Source: Antilocapra americana
Lineage: Eukaryota; Chordata; Mammalia; Artiodactyla; Antilocapridae
Assembly (NCBI GenBank): GCA_007570785.1
Contig: ML660213.1
Coordinates: 584,994-648,993, forward strand
Reading direction: 5' to 3'
Length of the DNA stretch: 64,000 nucleotides
This document shows, in pieces, positions 54,700-64,000 of this stretch; the stretch's first letter is position 1, and every line of letters begins with the position of its first letter. The translations under genes and the position numbers were made by a program. The notes beneath the pieces were generated by a model. That model had not been told where the DNA came from, searched no databases, and was given only the letters and a program-made list of their open reading frames with translations.

Positions 54700-55320
54700 T
54701 CAGGGAAATACCAAAGAAGGCAGACCACCTGGGGCCTTGTTATGCCATTGAATAGCCTTTGCATTTACTGTCTGCGTGTGTATGTTTAGAGATTGGAGGT
54801 TTTGAGCAGATGAGTGTTATGGTCTGATTTAGGTCATAAAAGAATCACCATGGATACTGTACTAAGGAGAGACTGTGTTGGGACATGAGTGGCAAGATGG
54901 AATGAGATCAAAAGGAATCCATTAGGAATTGTTCTAATTGAAAAGTGATGGGGGTTCAGAATATGCTAGTAACAATGGAGATGTTGAAAAGTGATCAAAT
55001 TCTGTAGATACAAAGAGAAAAACCAAGATGACTCCAAGGTTTAGGACTCAGCAGTGGAGGAATGGAGTTGCCGTCTGCTGATATGGGGAAGACTGTGAGA
55101 GGGACAGGTTTTGGGGAGAGATGCCCAGAAATTCTGTTTTAAATTTAAGATTTTTAACAGGTATTCAGTGAACATTTTAAAGTAGGCAATATAGAAATAA
55201 TAATAAATTAGGCAACATAATATCTGAGTCTGGATTTCAGGAGAGAAAGAAAGAGACCTAGGAAGAAGAGATAAAACTGTGAATCTTCCATATTCTAGAC
55301 GATATCTACAGATTGGGATT
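54700..55320 (-). mobile_element. L2 ORF2 relic, antisense
   Basis: The best of three antisense L2 reverse-transcriptase relics: the plus strand has 'gttttgagcagatgagtgtt', 'atggtctgatttaggtcata', 'atgactccaaggtttaggac', 'ggaatggagttgccgtctgc', 'gatatggggaagactgtgag'. This is the reverse complement of the RT C-terminal text with the L-G-V-x-L/I-D region. No frame survives. Confidence 0.7.
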
Positions 55321-56459
55321 GGATGACATCATTGTGTGATCATACATCATTTAAATTTATCACTTGGAATTGAAAGAAAAATATGTTTTTATATTTATTA
55401 CCCAGGTTGGAAAAAATTTTTTTCACAATGAATTTTAGTTTCTATAATCTTTTAATACTCTACTCCATCAAGATGTCAGAAGTCAGAATGCATACATGTG
55501 TTCATACCGAAATTAAATAATATCTCTTACCAATCCTGCTCAAATGAATGAAATACCTCATTGTTTTTTTTATTGTTTATTTTTTGTTCCTATGGTTTAT
55601 ATTACTTTTCCAAATCAAGTCTGATTGCCTAAGGCCTTTTGAATGTTGTCAACAATTTACTCTGGAAAAGTAAAACTTTATATTTAGAACACACTTCTGT
55701 TATCTGTCATTTTATTGTCTAATTCAAATTCCTTCCTCACTGGGAAGTGAATTGCTTCATCTCTATTTAGAATTGTAATTTTAACTCTAGAAAGAAACAA
55801 ATCCTTCAAGGCCATTAGGGTGTTGACACACTATCTTACCAGTAATGAGAAAGGCAGGACAGCCAATCAACTGTCTTCTATTTACCTAGACTATTGACAC
55901 TGTGTTTAACTGCCATAGCATTAAATAGATGAGGCCTTGTTCTAGTAATCTCAATCCTACACATGATCCCCAGTGTATTAAATATTGCTTCTCTCCCCTC
56001 AGATGCATCTTAAATACACAAAGAGAGAAAAATTTCAACATAAAACAAAATAAGAACTTGTTCTAACAAACTATAAAATTCCTGGTGGTTAAATATCTGT
56101 TAATGTTCTTTCTGTATCAAAGTTGTGAATTTTCCAAAGATCCTTGATATGTTCAATATTATACTTTTATATTGATCACTCCCCTTTAGTATAGTCTCAA
56201 ATTCTCTTCTCCACGGATGCTGCTCCTTGACCTATTTTTCTCCTAGAGTGTTTTACATGTTTTCAGTATTTTTTAAAAGACACTTTTCAATATGAATAGT
56301 GATTATAGGTCTTTGATATGCTAATTTATCCTGATAAATATGCTTTTGAAGTCATTTATCAAATGATGTTGGTAAATAAATTTTATAGAAATATGCCTGG
56401 GATATGAAATACATTGCTGAATATGTTTGATATTCAAATCTTTAAACATTTATAATAGT
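55321..56459. other. No recognisable gene or repeat
   Basis: About 1.1 kb, AT-rich, no assignments. Confidence 0.4.
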
Positions 56460-56470
56460 ACTACTATATT

Positions 56471-56680
56471 GGGTTTCCCTGGTGGCCCAGATTATAAAGA
56501 ATCAGTCTAGAATGCAGGAGATCCAGGTCTGATTCCTAGGTCAGGAAGAACCCCTGGAGAAGGAAATGGCAACCCACTCCAGTATTCTTGCTTGGAAAAT
56601 CCCATGGACAAAGGAGCCTGGAAGGATACTGTCCACAGGGCTGCACAGAGTCAGACACAACTGAGTGACTAACACTTTTC
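56471..56680 (+). mobile_element. Bov-tA-type SINE with 11-base target-site duplication
   Basis: Sense copy GGGTTTCCCTGGTGGCCC to GTGACTAACACTTTTC. Perfect duplication ACTACTATATT at 56460-56470 and 56681-56691. Confidence 0.97.
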
Positions 56681-56954
56681 ACTACTATATTAATGGACTG
56701 CCATATAATAGCATTGACTGTTTAGACTTTAATTATTTCTGCTTCACTTTAAAATGTGGATTTTTTATTAACCTCTTTATTTCAGTCTATTTCCTCCAAA
56801 GCAGTGAGCTTAGTACAACTGAGTGTTATCATTGTATGTATGAGAACTGCAGAAGAAATTAGAACACAAGTCTGCAGAACTAGCAGGTTTAGACTGGGCA
56901 AGGAAGATTTAGGCTTTGTAATGTCACTAGAATTTAAACATGGTTTAAGCAGTG

Positions 56955-57045
56955 GTGTATATAAAATGCTGGACTTTGAGTCGGTAGATCACAATTTAAA
57001 TTTATCCTCCGTGTTCCCTTGAGCAAGTGCCTTTTCTCCTGGAGT
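56955..57045 (+). mobile_element. MIR SINE relic, sense, partial
   Basis: 'aaatgctggactttgagtcg', 'agatcacaatttaaatttat' and 'cttgagcaagtgccttttct' follow the 5' half and core of MIR. Confidence 0.6.
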
Positions 57046-57610
57046 CTTTTTATTTTTAATGGATAGTTAATTTCAAATGCACTTCACAGTTGAATGTATG
57101 AGGGCTGAAGAGACTGAGAGGGAACGCGGGGATGCCAGAATTAAATACGGACCTGGAGGTGACTGAAGCAGTAGAGACAGCTGTGAGGACCTATCAATGG
57201 GAAGAGGACCTGGTCACCTGCCACTCTTATCAGAACTTAGTGCCTTAGATCAGAAATAGCATCAGGAAGCCAGCCATGTTGGAAACCGGTCATCCAAAGT
57301 CTAGGCTCTTATAGCGGAACAGAAGGCCAAGGTCTTGAATGGACAGTGTATTCTGACTGTCCAGATGCTTTCAATAATGAGTTGGTACATACTGGACACA
57401 AACACAATGAGGAGGGCACATTCTCTATGTTACTATCCTATACATGTTTCATTTATGTGCATACTTGGGACTCTATGGCCAAAAGACCCAAGACATCTCT
57501 AACCCTTGTGTTGTTGTTAATACTCATCCCGGGATCAGGCAATAGGCAAGACTTCCCGGGACTCTGATGTCAGGAAGCTGGGACTAATGACAACACAGTA
57601 CTCTGTTTCG
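57046..57610. other. Unassigned sequence of moderate GC
   Basis: Includes 'gagagggaacgcggggatgc' and other less AT-rich text. No repeat, exon or RNA recognised. The frame 57346-57567 has no domain. Confidence 0.35.
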
Positions 57611-57820
57611 GGGCTTTCCAGGTGGCTCAGTGGTAAAGAAACCGCCTGCCAAAGCAAGAGACACAGGAGATGATCCTGGCTTGGGGAGATGCCCTGGAGA
57701 AGGAAATGGCAACCAACTCCAGTATTCTTGTCTGGGGAACCCATGGACAAAAGAGCTGGGTGGGTTGTAATTCAGGGGGTTGAAAGGAGTCAGACATGAC
57801 TGAGCACCCACACATGCGCT
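57611..57820 (+). mobile_element. Bov-tA-type SINE, sense
   Basis: GGGCTTTCCAGGTGGCTCAG head, 'ctggcttggggagatgccct' body, 'gagtcagacatgactgagca' tail. Diverged. Three overlapping minus-strand frames (57535-57869) are shadows of it. Confidence 0.93.
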
Positions 57821-58026
57821 CTGGGTTTTTTGTTTGTTTTTTAAATCTAGCTTTGACAATTTCTGTCAAACAGCACCAGATTTTGCCATATATGAGTACT
57901 TATTTTTCCTCTTTTCAAATGAAAAGTTACACAATTCTACTGGGCATCTGAGTTTTACATGACAAATATTTAATTTATAATACAGCTCTGTATTATGTAT
58001 AATATAGCTATGTATAATACAGCTTA

Positions 58027-59893
58027 CAAATAGCTGCGAAAAGACAGGAAGCAAAAAGCAAAGGAGAAAAGGAAAGATATACCCATTTGAATACAGAGTT
58101 CCAAAGAACAGCAAGGAGAGATAAGAAAGCCTTCCTCAGTGATCAATGCAAAGAAATAGAGGAAAACAACAGAAAACAAAGACTATAGATCTCTTCAAGA
58201 AAATTAGAGATACCAAGGGAATATGTCATGTAAAGATGGGCTCAATAAAGGACAGAAATGGTAGAGACCTAACAGAAGCAGAAGATATTAAGAAGAGGTG
58301 GCAAGAATACTCAGAAGAACTTTACAAAAAAGATCTTCATGACTCAGTTAATCACAATGGTGTAATCACTCACCTAGAGCCAGACATCCTGGAATGTGAA
58401 GTCAAGTGGGCCTTAGAAAGCGTCACTATGAACAAAGCTAGTGGAGATGATGGAGTTCCAGTTGAGCTATTTTAAATCCTGAAAGATGACACTGTGAAAG
58501 TGCTGCATTCAATATGCCAGCACATTTGGAAAACACAGCAGTGGCTACAGGATTGGAAAAGGTCAGTGTTCATTCCAATCCCAAAGAAAGCCAATGCCAA
58601 AGAATGCTCAAACTGCACAATTGCACTCATCTCACACACTAGTAAAGTAATGCCTAACATTCTCCAAGCCAGGCTTCAGCAATATCTGAACCGTGAACTT
58701 CCAGATGTTTAAGCTGGTTTTAGAAAAGGCAGAGGAACCAGAGAACAAATTGCCAACATCCACTGGATTATCGAAAAAGCAAGAGAGTTCCAGAAAAAAA
58801 TCTATTTCTGCTTTATTGACTATGACAAAGCCTTTGATTGTGTGGATCAAAATAAACTGTGGACAATTCTGAAAGAGATGGGAATACCACACCACCTGAC
58901 CTGTCTCTTGAGAAACCTGTATGCCGGTCAGGAAGCAATAGTTAGAACTGGATATGGAACAACAGACTGGTTCCAAATAGGAAAAGGAATATGTCAAGGT
59001 TGTATATTGTCACCCTGCTGATTTAATTTGTATGCAGAGTACATCATGAGAAATGCTGGGCTGGAAGAAGCACAAGTGGGAATCAAGATTGCCAGGAGAA
59101 ATATCCATAACCTCCAATATGCAGATGACACCACTCTTATGGCAGAAAGTGAAGAAGAACTAAAGAGCCTCTTGCTGAAAGTGAAAGAGGAGAGTGAGAA
59201 AGTTGGCTTAAAAGTCAACATTTAGAAAACTAACATCATGGCATCCTGTCCCATTACTTTAGGGCAAATATATGGGGAAACAATGAAAACAGTGACAGAC
59301 TATTTTGGGGAACTCAAAAATCACTGCAGATGGTGACTGCAGCCATGAAATTAAAAGACGCTTGCTCCTTGGAAGAAAAGTTATGACCAACCTTGACAGC
59401 ATATTAAAAAGCAGCGACATTACTTGGCCAACAAAGGTCCGTCTAGTCAAAGCTATAGTTTTTCCAGTGGTCATGTATGGATGTGAGAGTTGGACTATAA
59501 AGAAAGTTGATCACTGAAGAATTGGTGCTTTTGAACTATGGTGTTGGAGAAGACTTGAGTCCCTTGGACTGCAAGGAGATCCAACCAGTCCATCCTAAAG
59601 GAAATCAGTCCTGAATATTCATTGGAAGGACTGATGCTGAAGCTGAAAACTCCAATACTTTGGCCACCTCATGCGAAGAGCTGACTCATTTGTAAAGACC
59701 CTGATGCTGGAAAAGATTGAAGGTGATAGGAGAAGGGGACGACAGAGGATGAGATGGTTGGATGGCATCACTGACTCAATGTACATGAGTTTGAGCAAGG
59801 TCTGGGAGTTGGTGATGGACAGGGAGCTCTGTCATGCTGCAGTTCATGGGGTCGCAAAGAGTCGGACATGACTGAGTGACTGAACTGAACAGT
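58027..59893 (+). mobile_element. BovB, sense, longest copy in the window (about 1.9 kb)
   Basis: Starts at GCTGCGAAAAGACAGGAAG, before the RT domain, and runs to the ACTGAACTGAAC terminus. Domains in pieces: linker block in frame 58146-58475 (D-L-F-K-K-I-R-D-T-K-G to D-D-G-V-P-V-E-L-F, then TAA), RT fingers in 58494-58712, catalytic region in 59028-59225 (Y-A-D-D-T-T-L-M-A, intact), C-terminal part in 59305-59517 (M-Y-G-C-E-S-W-T-I-K-K) and the basic tail G-D-R-R-R-G-R-Q-R in 59671-59871. At least five stops or shifts separate them. The endonuclease is missing. Confidence 0.97.
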
Positions 59894-60094
59894 TGTCTTC
59901 CAAACTTTTGTGTCTTTTCCTATATTCTTCTTCACCCATCTTTACGGCTTGTGTTCCCACCAAGTAATTTCTTAAATGTTGCTTTCTTCACAGCCTTATT
60001 TGGCCACCCTCCTTAGAATTGCAATACCCTACTTCCCGAGAGCTCCTAATTTGTTGATTTATCCCCATGCCATGATATATTTATCTCTACAGAC

Positions 60095-60262
60095 TGAGGG
60101 CAGGAAGAGAAGGGGGTGACAGAGGATGAGATTGTTGGATGGCATCATCGACTCAATGGACATGAGTTTGAGCAAACTCTGAGAGATATTGAAGGTCAGG
60201 GAAGCCTGGCATGCTGTAGTCCATGGGGTCACAAAGAGCTGGACATGACTGAGCAACTGAAC
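60095..60262 (+). mobile_element. BovB 3' end stub, sense
   Basis: GGCAGGAAGAGAAGGGGGTG to GAGCAACTGAACAAC, only the last ~170 bases. Lies 200 bases downstream of the long BovB in the same direction, but is too diverged and too short to be its continuation. Confidence 0.9.
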
Positions 60263-60474
60263 AACTTCAAATATCATACACTTATTTATTTATTGTCTAC
60301 ACTTTACCTTCCTAAAGTGAAAGTGTTATGGGAACAAATTAACTGTTTGACTCACTGCTATATTCCCAAGACAGAACAGTACTTATTACATATTCTGTTA
60401 AATTAATAAAATGATATAAACATGAAAGCAGCTAATACAAGGCCTTGAATAGAATCATATATTCTTGCCACTCC

Positions 60475-60622
60475 AATTGCAGCCCCGAGAGCCAGTAACA
60501 TCAGTATCACATAGTAACTGTTTAGAAATGCAGTCTGAACAGCTCAGTGCCAGAGGAACTGAATCTGAATCTGCACTCTAACCCCCAGGAGAGCTGCTCA
60601 TTATGGTTTGGGCAGCACATGT
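60475..60622 (-). mobile_element. MER5-like hAT (Charlie) relic
   Basis: 'ccagtaacatcagtatcaca', 'ctgtttagaaatgcagtctg', 'gaggaactgaatctgaatct' and 'acccccaggagagctgctca' follow the short MER5 element in reverse. Very old DNA transposon relic. Confidence 0.6.
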
Positions 60623-62437
60623 AGATTAAGTACTCAATGAATGTTTCCTGGATCTAAATGCTAATATTAACAGCTGTGGGCTAGCAATGTGTAGATAATT
60701 GTGGTCTTTTTAAATTAATACATTTTAGAATAATGAGCAAAGAAAATCAATGATGGAAAGGAGCCTTGGACTTTAATTGTTTAATGTTCACTATATACCA
60801 TTTTGATTCACCTGGAAGGTCACACACCAGTAGAATTATTTGAAGGCCATAATCCTCTAATGAAGACTTAAAAGGAGATTTAAGGAAGATAAGGCATAAA
60901 AATTTAAAAAGTTAAAAATAAATATTGTATTCCAGAATTTGTCAATAAAGTCAACAGAAAATGTTTTATAAGAACTAAGATGATTAAATGGAGGACTATA
61001 TTATATAGTTAATGCCATATACTTTTATCTTTTCAACCCTCAGTGCCCTGAGACTATTTCTAAATCTTGCACATGTAAAAGTACAAAAACAGAGACACTC
61101 TTAGAAAATAAATGTTTTTGTATCCTACTTGGATTTCTGCTTATTATTTATATGCTGTGCATTTCTTTCTAGGAGTACTGAGGCTGAGAAAATGGTAATA
61201 ATTATAGTGCCCCAAATGGTTCCAATGAATAAACAAATCAATCAATCAATCAATATGAGGTCTTATATAATACAGTGGGGGCCTTGAATAATATAATTAC
61301 CATAAAATTCTTTGAGAAAACTCACAGGGAGTTGTCAACCTGAACGGTGGTAGGAAACAAGAGAAAGCTACCTTGTCGGTCTGAGAGAGAGACTGCCAAT
61401 GAGAAACTAAGTATAACAGCAACTTTATTTTCAGGTATATATATGGCTGGCTTCCTCTCTCCCATCCAATAATCTGGATATTAATTGAACTAAAGGACCA
61501 TAAAAAGTTTGAAAACTGAGCCACACAGGACCCTACTGCGTATCTTTCCATTATTTAAAAATATTTACTTTTACATTTGCATATTTTCATCATTGGCTTA
61601 CTCAAAATATTTTAAAACACATTTTATGAGCTCAAAAATCACAAATATGGTAAATGAGCATTATATTATGTTAAATTTTAATGTTCATTTAATTCCAGTG
61701 ATGAAGGAGGATAGAAAGAAGAAGAATAAATGAGCTGATAAAATCAGGATTCTCAATTATGCCTTTGAGGCTAATCTTCATGTTCTGTATTTATATTATT
61801 CTTAAATTAAACGAGCCTTTACCCTAAAAATGTCTAGTTAGTCTTAATGATGCACTTACACAGTGATACATATGTCTGTTATACAAGAGTAGAAATATAG
61901 AATAAATTTAAAAATAAGCAATGTGTACTTAAACCTAGAATTTTCTGATATTACTAGTGAGAAAATTAAGTTGTTTTTTTTTAACTAATTAACAATAAAT
62001 GTAATTTTCCAAATACAAAATCTGAGTTAAATAATTTCTAGGCTGTGAGATTGAATTACAATCACTTAACAGAATAACAAATAACTTATTCATAAATATT
62101 TTATTTATTTTCAAGTGACACTTTTAATATTAAATGATTAGTTAATGGTTTTTCTTTTCTGTTATTCTGAGGCATCTTACTGGAAGAAGGATATCAAATA
62201 CAGATAAGACCAAATTTTGTAGCCAAGACAGTCTGTGTTTCGAAATTTCTTTAGGGCATCCATATTCGATAGCTCCAGAGGTTCTGTTATAATAATATAA
62301 AACTAGTTACTCTTATAATAAAAGCTATTATGTCTTAATAAAAAAATATAAAAAATAATAGCAGTAATATGCCTTATATAGCATCAGAGTAGAACTTTCA
62401 AACTTGACATATGCTTTCTCCAAAACAAACTGCTACT
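60623..62437. other. AT-rich quiet interval
   Basis: 1.8 kb without recognised repeats apart from a short (AATC)n at 61236-61254. Short frames only. I see no gene. Confidence 0.45.
61236..61254. repeat. (AATC)n microsatellite
   Basis: Four complete AATC units plus AAT. Confidence 0.95.
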
Positions 62438-62448
62438 TCTGCTAATTA

Positions 62449-62633
62449 GGTCTTCCCTGGTGGCTCAGCTGGTAAAGAATCTGCCTGCAAGGTGGGAGAC
62501 CTGGGTTCAATCCCTGGGTTGGGAAGATCCATGGAGAAGGGAAAAGCTAATCACTTCATTATCCTGGCCTGGAGAACTCCATGAACTATGTTGTCCATAG
62601 AGTGGCAAAGAGACACGACTGAGTGACTTTCAC
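62449..62633 (+). mobile_element. Bov-tA-type SINE with 11-base target-site duplication
   Basis: Sense copy GGTCTTCCCTGGTGGCTCAG to GAGTGACTTTCAC. A deletion in the body removes part of the usual GGCAACCCACTCCAG. Duplication TCTGCTAATTA at 62438-62448 and 62634-62644. Confidence 0.96.
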
Positions 62634-62889
62634 TCTGCTAATTAAATATTAAAATGGATTGAAAATAATACACAGAATAATTTCTACCTGGATGACACTT
62701 CAGAAAACCTAAACAGTTCACTCCACTGCCCTCTTGTTTCTTCCTTCACTCTAAACAGATCACCACTATCTGTTGACAGCAGATAGTTTTGTTTAACTAT
62801 CCAAATTATTTCCTCAACTTTCTTCTTACTAAGAAAATCCCTATTTCATCCAGGTTCTGTCATTTTCTTCATGACTACATACAGGGTAG

Positions 62890-63103
62890 TAGTAGTAGCA
62901 GCGTTAGTTGCTCAGTTGTGTCCGACTCTTTGTGACCTCATGGATTGTAGCCTGCCAGGGTCCTCTGTCCATGGGATTCTCCAGGCAAGAATATTACAGT
63001 GGGTTACCATTCCCTTCTCCAGACGATCGTGTCAACACAGGCATCGAACCTGGGTCTCCTGCAGCACAGGCATATTCTTTACCATCTGAGCTACAGGGAA
63101 GTC
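62890..63103 (-). mobile_element. Bov-tA-type SINE with 15-base duplication, antisense
   Basis: Antisense copy opening with a short TAG/CAG run, then GTTAGTTGCTCAGTTGTGTCC, to GAGCTACAGGGAAGTC. Duplication CTACATACAGGGTAG at 62875-62889 and CTACATAAAGGGTAG at 63104-63118, 14 of 15 identical. The plus-strand frames 62871-63111 are shadows. Confidence 0.97.
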
Positions 63104-63118
63104 CTACATAAAGGGTAG

Positions 63119-63814
63119 ACTGGCCCAAGTATGTAGGTCCAACACTGGTGTTCTGGCTGACCTCAGCCAACTACTGAAGATCTCACCTCCACTTTCAATG
63201 ACTGATTTAGGTTTGGTATAGGATGCAGTTCTGACCGCTGAAATGTAAAGGTGTCTACTGGGAGGCTTCTGAGAAAGAATTTCTTTCTCTTTCAGAAAGA
63301 TTGAAAGAAAGAGACCATCTATTTTTTCCCCCATGGACAGGCATCCTATGTCACTTCTCTCTTCCAATCCCTAACAGTGCAGAATTATCCTCCCTTAAAG
63401 AACCAAGGAACCAGACCAAGACATGGAATATCAAGGAACCAATACCATCTGTGGCTTCCATAGGGCAACTTTTCAAAAGCATCTCTGGCACCAGTATGGA
63501 ACAGAGCTTCACAGATTCATCAGCATTCAGTAGTCTTTCCACTGAAATCTGGAAGTCAGATCCACGTCCAAGAATCCTATCATAACAACACATGTAAGAG
63601 GAGCCACTCTCAGACTTATGAGGTCTCTATCAATATAAAAAGTGGATGTATAAGTGATTATTTGGAGGGAGGAAAAAAAGAGAGACTTGAGTATATTTGA
63701 ATCCCAAGTGTGTAGGGCAAACCATGCTAGTTAAACCTACTGCCTATTCTGACCAAACCCTCTTCTCTTATCTTCAGAACATTACTTTCTTTTAAACTGA
63801 AGGGCAAATGTGGG
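63119..63814. other. Unassigned, GC-balanced
   Basis: Frames on both strands overlap here (63104-63367 and 63351-63593 minus; 63301-63585 plus) without any recognisable domain. An exon cannot be excluded but nothing supports one. Confidence 0.35.
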
Positions 63815-64000
63815 GTAGTCAACAGAGTATGGACTTAAGAGCAAGACAAGTCTGAGACTGGTTCCCAACTCCTCCATTTATAAGATGCTTCATCTTACAC
63901 ATGTTACTTCTCTGAGTCTCAGTTTCTTCACATGTGAAAGGGAAAGCTTGATACTGAACTCATAAGGTTGTTATAAAGAGTAGGAGATAACCTATGAAGT
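63815..64000 (+). mobile_element. MIR SINE relic, sense, cut by window edge
   Basis: 'tgagactggttcccaactcc', 'cttctctgagtctcagtttc' and 'tcataaggttgttataaaga' are in MIR order. It probably continues beyond the right edge. Confidence 0.8.

Noticed and set aside
1..64000. Endogenous retrovirus sequence
   Set aside because: I looked for gag, protease, integrase, envelope and paired LTR patterns and saw none; every RT-like frame is BovB or L1. An old solitary LTR cannot be excluded in the unassigned blocks.
1..64000. A novel multi-gene biological system
   Set aside because: No operon-like or clustered gene arrangement exists here; the window is intergenic ruminant DNA made mainly of transposable-element relics.

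Overview
This window is non-coding nuclear DNA from a pecoran ruminant, almost certainly a bovid (cattle, sheep or goat group; the sequence does not let me choose between them). The evidence is its repeat content: many tRNA-headed Bov-tA/BovA-type SINEs, older CHR-2-type artiodactyl SINEs, about a dozen segments of the RTE-clade LINE BovB, and 3' ends of bovine-type L1 elements. No protein-coding gene, exon series, processed pseudogene of a host gene, functional tRNA or rRNA, or endogenous retroviral gag/pol/env could be supported. The longer open frames are almost all pieces of LINE reverse transcriptases or read-through of SINEs.

Layout. 0-9.7 kb: an antisense BovB running off the left edge, then AT-rich sequence with SINEs and old L1, then a BovB copy whose 5' part is inverted relative to its 3' part (8.1-9.6 kb). 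9.7-16.5 kb: sparse repeats, a tiny mariner remnant, an old L1-type element split by a young L1 3' end, a second young L1 3' end with a clear target-site duplication, and a dimeric SINE. 16.9-21.3 kb: an old sense-strand L1 holding about six nested insertions. 21.3-31.7 kb: an antisense L2 reverse-transcriptase relic, an inverted pair of BovB 3' ends, MER5-like and MIR relics, another old L1, a longer antisense BovB and an antisense L1. 31.7-36.6 kb: few recognisable repeats, including a more G-rich block I cannot classify and a second L2 relic. 36.6-43.2 kb: one large L1 with the structure expected of a twin-primed (5'-inverted) insertion, later hit by five SINEs and two BovB segments. 43.2-45.5 kb: almost free of recognisable repeats. 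45.5-51.1 kb: a CHR-2 SINE split by a younger SINE, antisense BovB pieces, a perfect hairpin and a mariner-type miniature element. 51.1-58 kb: very old relics (MIR, L2, an unnamed old repeat) and two SINEs. 58-60.3 kb: the longest BovB copy (about 1.9 kb) and a BovB 3' stub. 60.3-64 kb: a MER5-like relic, quiet AT-rich sequence, two SINEs with target-site duplications, and a MIR leaving the right edge.

The window is best read as a layered archive: L2, MIR, MER5 and old L1 are split by CHR-2 SINEs and artiodactyl L1s, and these in turn are split by BovB and Bov-tA SINEs. I found nothing that looks like a new functional system. The most informative observations are the two inverted LINE structures, the nests with intact target-site duplications, and a few blocks I could not classify. 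Family names rest on remembered consensus sequences, and boundaries are usually good to about 5-20 bases, except where a duplication fixes them.
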